NCBI GenBank assembly: GCA_964551985.1
Contig: CAZKFG010000066.1
Span: 1 to 9,777 of the forward strand
DNA length: 9,777 bases
Origin: CAZKFG01 sp964551985
GTDB taxonomy: Bacteria > Bacillota > Negativicutes > Acidaminococcales > JAISLQ01
Direction: 5' to 3'
The notes beneath the pieces were generated by a model. The model had not been told where the DNA came from. It did no database searches and worked only from the letters and a program-made list of their open reading frames with translations. Shown here one piece after another: positions 5,539 to 9,777 of the stretch; position 1 is the first letter of the stretch, and every line of letters begins with the position of its first letter. A program made the position numbers and the translations under genes.

Positions 5539-6996
5539 ATGAAAAAAGCCGTAATATATGCTCGTTATTCAAGCGATAAACAAAATGATCAGTCCATTGA
5601 AGGACAAATTAGAGAATGTGTAAACTTTGCTAAGCGCAACGATATAAACATTATTCACACTTATACAGACAAAGCTTTATCTGGTAAAACAGATTTACGC
5701 CCTGCATTTCAGCAAATGATTAAAGATTCAGAAAAAAAGAGCTGGGATTTTGTTATTGTTTATAGGTTAGACAGGTTTGCCAGAAACAGATATGATTCTG
5801 CCATATATAAGGCAAAATTGCGTAAAAATAATGTAAAACTACTTTCAGCGATGGAAAATATAACCGATGCACCAGAAGGTATCCTTATGGAGTCCTTATT
5901 AGAGGGTATGGCTGAATATTACAGTGCAGAGCTATCTCTTAAAATAAAGCGTGGTATGACCGAAAATATCCTAAAAGGTTATGTTGTAGGAGGAAAAACA
6001 CCTCTCGGATATAAGGTGGAAAACAAAAAATATGTTATTGATGAAAAAACTGCACCTATTATCTGCAAGATTTTTGAAATGTATGCTAAAGGAATGTCTA
6101 TTTCAAGTATAATAGATGATCTAAATGAAAAAAGATGTAAGACTGTCGCTGGAACAAGCTTTAGTAAAAATAGCTTAGAAAAAATTCTACGCAATAAAAA
6201 ATATATTGGCATATACGAACACTCGGGGCAAATTGTTGAAGGTGGCACGCCTATAATAGTAGAGAAAACATTGTTTGAAAAGGTACAAATCGTGCTTAGC
6301 CAAAATAAAAAAGCCCCTGCTCGTAGCAAAGGGCAAAACCATTTTCTGTTAACAACTAAATTGTTTTGTGATTGCGGATCTTCAATGGCTGGTACCAGTG
6401 GAAATAGCCACAATAAAACAAAACATTCCTACTATCAATGTTCTAAAAAGTGTGGCAGAAAATTAATTCCACGAGATGCACTAGAAAACTTAGTTTTCGA
6501 TGTAGCCTTAAGTGTTGTATCTTCTGTGGAAACTATAGACCACATTGCCAATACTATTGTTAAATTATCCGAACAGCAAAACAAAGACGACAGCAATCTA
6601 CTAAAACTTCAAAAAGATATTGGTTATACTAAAAAATATATTAAAAACATTACAAAAATTCTTAAAAGTGGTGTAGAAAGTACAACACTCGCTGAAGAAC
6701 TTATTACTTTAGAAAAAGATTTGAAGGTTTATGAAAAAGAACTATCATTACTTGAGGCAACAAAACCTAAACTAACCAAAGAAATGATTGTTTTTTGGCT
6801 CTCTAAATTTGTTACTACTGATAAAACCGATTTTAATAGCAAAAGAAATTTAATAGATACTTTTATAAAATTTGTAAAATTTAAAAAAGAAAAAGTCATT
6901 ATCACCTTTAATTATAGTGAAAATGACCTCTTAGAACCGAACACTGTACGGGTGCCTCACGAAGTTGTTCGGATTAGAACGCTTTGGTGGAGATAA
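5539..6996 (+). CDS. Large serine recombinase (integrase of the element)
   Basis: A 485-aa site-specific recombinase that should insert and excise the element. The N-terminal resolvase domain (about 4-145) carries YARYSSDKQ with the catalytic Ser at position 11, and YRLDRFARNR (75-84) with the conserved active-site arginines. The recombinase domain (about 150-255) starts at GGKTPLGYK. A zinc ribbon has Cys 277, 279, 301 and 305. A coiled coil follows (about 343-407), as is usual for this family, whose members are commonly 450-550 aa. The start is ATG 5539, with AGAAGG 6 bases upstream; the frame extends to a TTG at 5512 that overlaps the previous gene and has no site of its own. The gene follows the 619-aa gene by 13 bp. 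Its last codons TGG TGG AGA TAA are the reverse complement of the tRNA-Ala CCA end and acceptor strand, so the C-terminus and stop come from the attachment junction. A directionality factor is not identified. Confidence 0.93.
   Translation: MKKAVIYARYSSDKQNDQSIEGQIRECVNFAKRNDINIIHTYTDKALSGKTDLRPAFQQMIKDSEKKSWDFVIVYRLDRFARNRYDSAIYKAKLRKNNVKLLSAMENITDAPEGILMESLLEGMAEYYSAELSLKIKRGMTENILKGYVVGGKTPLGYKVENKKYVIDEKTAPIICKIFEMYAKGMSISSIIDDLNEKRCKTVAGTSFSKNSLEKILRNKKYIGIYEHSGQIVEGGTPIIVEKTLFEKVQIVLSQNKKAPARSKGQNHFLLTTKLFCDCGSSMAGTSGNSHNKTKHSYYQCSKKCGRKLIPRDALENLVFDVALSVVSSVETIDHIANTIVKLSEQQNKDDSNLLKLQKDIGYTKKYIKNITKILKSGVESTTLAEELITLEKDLKVYEKELSLLEATKPKLTKEMIVFWLSKFVTTDKTDFNSKRNLIDTFIKFVKFKKEKVIITFNYSENDLLEPNTVRVPHEVVRIRTLWWR
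6937..6972. repeat. 7-bp inverted repeat near the attachment junction
   Basis: CCGAACA (6937-6943) and TGTTCGG (6966-6972) flank 22 bp at the 3' end of the recombinase gene, ending 12 bp before the tRNA end. Serine integrase sites are about 40-50 bp with imperfect inverted symmetry, so this may be part of the attachment site. On the minus strand it would also form a hairpin just after the tRNA, but there is no T tract to make it a terminator. Confidence 0.4.
6985..6996. other. Overlap of recombinase 3' end and tRNA 3' end (att junction)
   Basis: These 12 bases serve two genes. On the plus strand they encode the last three residues and stop of the recombinase. On the minus strand they are the CCA end, discriminator base, the acceptor 3' strand and the first base of the T arm of tRNA-Ala. 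This marks the right junction of the element. The exact crossover dinucleotide cannot be fixed without an empty site. Confidence 0.6.
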
Positions 6997-7060
6997 GCGG
7001 GATCGAACCGCTGACCTCTTGACTGCCAGTCAAGCGCTCTCCCAGCTGAGCTATACCCCC
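6985..7060 (-). tRNA. tRNA-Ala, anticodon GGC
   Basis: A 76-nt tRNA with the CCA end encoded. The acceptor stem GGGGGTA pairs with TATCTCC and contains G3:U70, the identity element of alanine tRNAs. The D arm is AGCTCAGCTGGGAGAGC. The anticodon stem CTTGA/TCAAG encloses loop CTGGCAG, giving anticodon GGC, which reads GCC and GCU codons. The T arm contains GGTTCGATCC. The molecule is complete, so insertion of the element at its 3' end has kept the gene functional. Its own promoter lies directly upstream, and hydG ends about 60 bp before it on the same strand. Confidence 0.97.
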
Positions 7061-7079
7061 ACGTTTACTGACGTTATTT

Positions 7080-7109
7080 ATTATAGTGTATTTTAGTTTG
7101 TTTTGTCAA
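7080..7109 (-). promoter_or_regulatory. Consensus promoter of tRNA-Ala
   Basis: On the minus strand TTGACA (7109-7104) and TATAAT (7085-7080) are both perfect matches to the housekeeping consensus, with an 18-bp spacer. The -10 ends 19 bp before the mature 5' end of the tRNA. This is typical of a strong stable-RNA promoter. It lies in the short gap after hydG. Confidence 0.9.
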
Positions 7110-7119
7110 CATTGCTTTA

Positions 7120-8493
7120 TTATAAAAATAGATCTCTTTGGCTTTGCTCAATTTTTATGATATTTTCTTTTGTGAGTTGCTTTATTTTTCCATTCGTTAT
7201 CGTTTCAATATTATCTTTAACTATTTTATCTACTTTTTGCTTAAACTGCTCATCACCATAATCAAGGCTATATTCTTTAAGTGTCATTAGTGCATTAGGT
7301 AAACAGACGTTTTTTATGTTGCCACTTTTTGCAAGTTGCATAAATCTATCTCCAGTTCTCCCCATTCTATAGCAAGCCGTGCAAAAACTTGGTATGAGAT
7401 TTTCTTGCATTAACCAATTTATTATTTCAGGCGCACTTCTAGAATCAGTAACTTCAAACTGCGAACCGCCGTTTTCTCTCACGGAATATCCACCAACATC
7501 AACGCAAGAGCCTGCACTGACTTGCGATATACCTATTTGTATGAGTTTTTTGCGCATTTCTTGACTTTCTCTTGTAGATACTATCATACCTGTATAAGGT
7601 ACAGCAATCCTGATTATTGCAACAAGTTTTAAAAACAATTCATCATCTATAGCATTTTTCATAACATCAGAATCCGTTCCCTCAGCTTTACAAATTCTCG
7701 GTACGGATATTGTATGAAAACCTGCACCATAGGTTTTTTCCAGGTGTTCATTGTGAATCATTAGTGACAATACTTCATAATAGGGATCAGCAAGACCAAA
7801 CAATACGCCACCACCCACATCGTCAATTCCGGCTTGATTTGATCTATCAAAAGCAGTTAGGTGATATTCGTAATCTGCTTTAGGTCCAGATAAATGTACT
7901 TTTTCATATGTTTTTTGATGATAAGTTTCTTGAAATAATATATATGTCCCTATTCCTACATCTTTTAGTTTCTTATAATTTTCTACTGTTGTTGCTGCAA
8001 TATTAACGTTTACTCTTCTTATTTCACCATTTTTAAATTTCATTGCGTAGATTGTTTGAATTGCTTCAATTATATAGTCTATTGTACAGTGAACAGGATG
8101 TTCTCCTGCTTCTAGCGCCAGTCTTTTGTGTCCCATTTGTTCGAGTATTTTTACTTCATCTAGTATTTGCTGCATTGTAAGTTTACTTCTTGAAAAATTG
8201 TTATCACAGCGAAAGCCACAATACGAACATTTATTGATGCAATAATCACTAATGTATAACGGGGCAAACATAACTATTCTGTTACCATATATTTCCTTTT
8301 TTATGTGTCCTGCTATAGAAAAAATTTGTTCTAAATATTTTTCATTAGCAAATAAAAGCATAGCTACTTCTTCGTGGCTTAAACCGGAAAAATTTTTTGC
8401 TTTTTGCAGGATTTGTTGTATTTGTTCGTCAGTAGCTTCTTTTGCCGAATCTAAAGTTTTATTAATATAATCATCATGAATAATTGTTTGCAT
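7120..8493 (-). CDS. hydG: HydG, [FeFe]-hydrogenase maturase (tyrosine lyase)
   Basis: A 457-aa radical SAM enzyme, near the usual length of HydG. It cleaves tyrosine with S-adenosylmethionine to p-cresol plus the CO and cyanide ligands, and delivers an Fe(CO)2(CN) unit for the hydrogenase H-cluster in the cytoplasm. The radical SAM cluster motif CINKCSYC is at residues 85-92 (CX3CX2C). The HydG-specific C-terminal cluster motif is CX2CX22C with Cys 371, 374 and 397, which distinguishes it from ThiH. The start ATG 8493 has GGAGG 6 bases upstream, inside the last codons of the TM1266-like gene, so the two are one operon and probably translationally coupled. hydE, hydF and the hydrogenase itself are not in the window. 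No terminator separates it from tRNA-Ala. Confidence 0.97.
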   Translation of the reverse strand: MQTIIHDDYINKTLDSAKEATDEQIQQILQKAKNFSGLSHEEVAMLLFANEKYLEQIFSIAGHIKKEIYGNRIVMFAPLYISDYCINKCSYCGFRCDNNFSRSKLTMQQILDEVKILEQMGHKRLALEAGEHPVHCTIDYIIEAIQTIYAMKFKNGEIRRVNVNIAATTVENYKKLKDVGIGTYILFQETYHQKTYEKVHLSGPKADYEYHLTAFDRSNQAGIDDVGGGVLFGLADPYYEVLSLMIHNEHLEKTYGAGFHTISVPRICKAEGTDSDVMKNAIDDELFLKLVAIIRIAVPYTGMIVSTRESQEMRKKLIQIGISQVSAGSCVDVGGYSVRENGGSQFEVTDSRSAPEIINWLMQENLIPSFCTACYRMGRTGDRFMQLAKSGNIKNVCLPNALMTLKEYSLDYGDEQFKQKVDKIVKDNIETITNGKIKQLTKENIIKIEQSQRDLFL

Positions 8494-8494
8494 A

Positions 8495-8743
8495 CTACAC
8501 CTCCTTGCCTGATACGGCTGTTTTTATAGTGATTTGTTCTAATCTGCCAAGTTTGCCTGTAAAAGCATTTATTTTGTCCATTTCACCTAATACCATAAGA
8601 CAAATGGCAGCTATCTCTTGCTTTTCAAATGGTATTCCCATACGCGCTTTTATCAGGTCGGAATATTCAGCAATGAGCTTGTTTAACTTTTCTTGACTTT
8701 TCTCTGGCTGTTCTAAAATGATGCTTATAATTGCTAGTTTCAT
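8495..8743 (-). CDS. TM1266-family iron-only hydrogenase system regulator
   Basis: An 82-aa protein matching the small TM1266 family found beside [FeFe]-hydrogenase maturation genes. Conserved features include an N-terminal beta strand LAIISIIL, the RMGIP segment at residues 34-38 and TGKLG at 62-66. The fold of the family resembles the ligand-binding ACT-like domain of NikR without its DNA-binding part; the regulatory role in the family name rests mainly on gene context. The start ATG at 8743 follows AAGGAG by 5 bases. Its TAG stop is one base from the hydG ATG, with the hydG ribosome binding site inside its last codons, so the two are made together. The preceding leader carries a terminator-like hairpin, suggesting regulation by transcription attenuation. 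Confidence 0.9.
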   Translation of the reverse strand: MKLAIISIILEQPEKSQEKLNKLIAEYSDLIKARMGIPFEKQEIAAICLMVLGEMDKINAFTGKLGRLEQITIKTAVSGKEV

Positions 8744-8754
8744 TTTTTCTCCTT

Positions 8755-8787
8755 AAAAATAAAAATACTCTTGCTACGGCAAGAGTA
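8755..8787 (-). terminator. Terminator-like hairpin in regulator-hydG leader (attenuator candidate)
   Basis: On the minus strand a 9-bp perfect stem (TACTCTTGC pairing with GCAAGAGTA, loop CGTA) is followed by ATTTTTATTTTT. It sits between the folded RNA and the AAGGAG ribosome binding site of the TM1266-like gene. A terminator here would block the operon unless relieved. Upstream bases GCTACG (minus strand, 8830-8825) are complementary to CGTAGC (8778-8773) in the loop and 3' arm, offering a possible antiterminator pairing of 6 bp. Confidence 0.7.
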
Positions 8788-8860
8788 AAAACGCTTCACT
8801 GTCTTTTTCTCTTTCAAATTAGCACGTAGCTTTTTTGTTAGATTATTTATTATATTATAT

Positions 8861-8886
8861 AAAAAGCAACCGCTGTTGCAGTTGCT
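8861..8886 (-). terminator. Intrinsic terminator ending the structured RNA
   Basis: On the minus strand AGCAAC-T-GC, loop AACA, GC-G-GTTGCT forms an 8-bp stem with one opposed mismatch, followed by TTTTTATA. It lies just after the long 12-bp helix of the folded RNA and would release that RNA before the regulator gene. Confidence 0.8.
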
Positions 8887-9153
8887 GAATATTTGTTGGA
8901 AGATGCTTAATCTATTTTTATTTTTATCTACTTGATAAGACATACTTTGTCTTATCCTAATTTTAGACTTTAAGTCTAAGGATTTTAGTTTATAAGCATC
9001 TTCCCGACTGATGCCCTATGTTTTATGGCATCTTAACCACCGAAAGCTTTTGCTTCGGCACCCTACCATTGGCAGGTTATATATAGTAAGGAAGTTTTTT
9101 AAGTTCAAATCAACTTTACTTGTATTTGACTTTTTTATTTCTTCCTTTACTGT
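8861..9153 (-). ncRNA. Highly structured RNA with own promoter and terminator (raiA-type?)
   Basis: About 290 nt from a predicted start near 9153 to a terminator at 8861. Successive helices read on the minus strand: AGTAAAGGAAG (9151-9141) with CTTCCTTACT (9094-9085), enclosing a hairpin; a short CCTGCC/GGTAGG hairpin (9076-9062); CCGAAGC/GCTTTCGG (9058-9040); GATGCC/GGCATC (9032-9010); a 12-bp perfect helix GGAAGATGCTTA (9004-8993) with TAAGCATCTTCC (8909-8898) enclosing two more perfect hairpins; then the terminator. The linkers GGTGGTTAAG and AGTCGGGAAG are G-rich, as if conserved. It shows no signature of tmRNA, 6S, SRP or RNase P RNA, nor of a T-box or common riboswitch that I know. The complexity recalls large bacterial RNAs such as the raiA motif, but I cannot confirm that family. 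It may be an independent RNA or a leader controlling the downstream regulator-hydG operon. Confidence 0.65.
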
Positions 9154-9159
9154 GATTAC

Positions 9160-9188
9160 ATTATAGCACCTTTTAAATTATCTGACAA
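9160..9188 (-). promoter_or_regulatory. Promoter of the structured RNA
   Basis: On the minus strand TTGTCA (9188-9183, one mismatch to consensus) and TATAAT (9165-9160, perfect) are separated by exactly 17 bp. The predicted start at about 9153 lies directly before the first helix of the folded RNA, which supports both calls. Confidence 0.8.
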
Positions 9189-9241
9189 TAGTATTTTTGA
9201 AAAATTTTCCATATTTTTTTCGTTATTTTTGTAACATTTTA

Positions 9242-9724
9242 TCAACTTTGTGCTTTTTCTTGCCAATCTTCTTGCAACATAGTCCAGCCTTCTTGCTGGC
9301 TTATTACTTGTTTTTTCATCAGTTGACCAAGTGCACGTTTAAAAGCTGACTTGCTAAGAGAAAATTTTTCTTTTATTATCTCTGGCGGAGTATCATCACC
9401 ATAAGGCATTCTACCATTACGTTCTACTAAAAAATCCAGTATTTTTTGGCTATCAGTAACAATTGCCACTTCTTTTTGCTGAGTTTGCGATATATTTATT
9501 CTGCCATCAGGTCTTATAAAAGTTATTCTACCTATTATTTCAGCACCCATTATTGGCATATCGCCTATGGTTTCATCTTTGTGCAAAAACGCTATATTTT
9601 TTTGCTGTGTAAATAATAACCAGCCGTCGTCTAGTTTGTTATATACCCAGCCTGTTATTTTATCACCTATTTTAAGGTTTTCAGCAGGCACAGCTATTTT
9701 TTTTATATCGTCTTCGACAAGCAT
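9242..9724 (-). CDS. cvfB: CvfB-type S1-domain RNA-binding protein, 5' end missing
   Basis: The C-terminal 160 residues of a CvfB (conserved virulence factor B) protein, a cytoplasmic RNA-binding protein of Firmicutes normally near 280-300 aa with several S1 domains and a C-terminal winged helix. Visible are an S1 strand pattern GDKITGWVYNKLDDGWLLF (20-38), GRITFIRPDGRINIS (65-79), and the winged-helix part KILDFLVERNGRMPYGD with SKSAFKRALGQLMK (about 94-137). At least 120 N-terminal residues are absent. The ATG at 9724 lies at the centre of a palindrome that ends the window, so it is probably an internal codon or junction base rather than the true start. The gene stops 60 bp before the promoter of the structured RNA. 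Confidence 0.85.
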   Translation of the reverse strand: MLVEDDIKKIAVPAENLKIGDKITGWVYNKLDDGWLLFTQQKNIAFLHKDETIGDMPIMGAEIIGRITFIRPDGRINISQTQQKEVAIVTDSQKILDFLVERNGRMPYGDDTPPEIIKEKFSLSKSAFKRALGQLMKKQVISQQEGWTMLQEDWQEKAQS

Positions 9725-9777
9725 TGTTACAGCTTGTCGAAGACGATATAAAAAAAATAGCTGTGCCTGCTGAAAAC
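9677..9777. repeat. 46-bp perfect inverted repeat at window end (likely fold-back)
   Basis: Bases 9677-9722 and 9732-9777 are exact reverse complements of each other around a 9-nt centre (9723-9731). The left arm is cvfB coding sequence; the right arm is its mirror and runs to the very last base of the window. Both arms include an identical run of eight T or A. Coding sequence has no reason to be mirrored so exactly, so a chimeric or fold-back assembly end is the simplest explanation. Confidence 0.9.

Larger units (their letters stand above)
1..6996. mobile_element. Integrated element at tRNA-Ala 3' end (left end not seen)
   Basis: A large serine recombinase gene runs directly into the 3' end of an intact tRNA-Ala gene. 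Everything to its left is accessory: a Rep-like initiator, a helicase-like protein, a small Cys/Trp-rich protein and an unrecognised 619-aa protein. Everything to its right is ordinary chromosome (hydG, cvfB). This is the layout of an integrative element that uses a tRNA 3' end as its attachment site, with the integrase at the tRNA-proximal end and a replication module inside. I looked in positions 1-293 and in the intergenic regions for a second copy of the tRNA 3' segment and found none, so the left boundary probably lies before position 1. No relaxase, conjugation or capsid gene is present in the part seen. The insertion itself is inferred from gene order. Confidence 0.7.
8744..9241. other. 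Intergenic region between cvfB and the hydG operon
   Basis: About 500 bp without a convincing protein gene. On the minus strand it holds, in order, a housekeeping-type promoter (9188-9160), a folded RNA of about 290 nt (9153-8861) ending in an intrinsic terminator, and a second terminator-like hairpin (8787-8755) directly before the regulator gene. Between the two terminators a TATAAT is embedded in the AT run near 8850-8860, but its -35 is poor, so a separate hydG operon promoter is not certain. Downstream of cvfB (9180-9241) I see only weak AT-rich hairpins and no clear terminator. Confidence 0.7.

Noticed and set aside
5979..6413. 144-codon ORF antisense to the recombinase
   Set aside because: It lies fully inside a convincing serine recombinase gene in another frame and resembles no protein family.
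8740..8943. 67-codon minus-strand ORF upstream of the TM1266-like gene
   Set aside because: It runs through the 3' part of the folded RNA, its terminator and the second hairpin. The composition is low-complexity and there is no ribosome binding site, so it is best explained as chance.
8861..9153. T-box, SAM, cobalamin, c-di-GMP or THF riboswitch
   Set aside because: None of the conserved core sequences of these classes that I know is present in the folded region.
9567..9773. 68-codon plus-strand ORF at the window end
   Set aside because: It is antisense to cvfB and reads through the mirrored palindrome.
1..9777. CRISPR array
   Set aside because: There are no regularly spaced direct repeats of 25-40 bp with unique spacers anywhere in the window.

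Overview
The window is low-GC DNA of Firmicutes type (Clostridia or Negativicutes are my best guess). It encodes an [FeFe]-hydrogenase maturase, an S1-domain CvfB protein and strong AGGAGG-type ribosome binding sites, all consistent with a hydrogen-metabolising anaerobe. I cannot name a genus. It splits into two parts at a tRNA-Ala gene.

Positions 1 to about 6990 look like an integrated mobile element whose right end abuts the 3' end of tRNA-Ala(GGC). Its left end is not recognisable and probably lies outside the window. On the minus strand is a replication module: a 67-aa Cys/Trp-rich protein, a protein with the outline of a superfamily 3 helicase but a degraded ATP-binding loop, and a Rep-like initiator. 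The helicase-like gene is followed by an intrinsic terminator. Between it and rep lies a 427-bp non-coding stretch with competing hairpins that could be an origin or control region. Divergent from this module, on the plus strand, is a 619-aa protein I do not recognise, followed 13 bp later by a large serine recombinase. The last three codons and the stop codon of the recombinase (W-W-R-stop) lie inside the 3' end of the tRNA gene.

Positions 6985 to 9777 are chromosomal. On the minus strand, in order of transcription, are the 3' part of cvfB, a promoter, a highly folded RNA of about 290 nt ending in an intrinsic terminator, a second terminator-like hairpin, a TM1266-family hydrogenase-system regulator, hydG, and a tRNA-Ala gene with its own consensus promoter. 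The folded RNA and the hairpin before the regulator suggest that the hydrogenase maturation operon is controlled at the RNA level, or that an independent structured RNA gene lies upstream of it.

The last 101 bases form a near-perfect palindrome (46-bp arms) that mirrors the cvfB coding sequence exactly at the end of the window. This is more likely a fold-back or assembly artefact than biology. The cvfB start shown here should therefore not be trusted.
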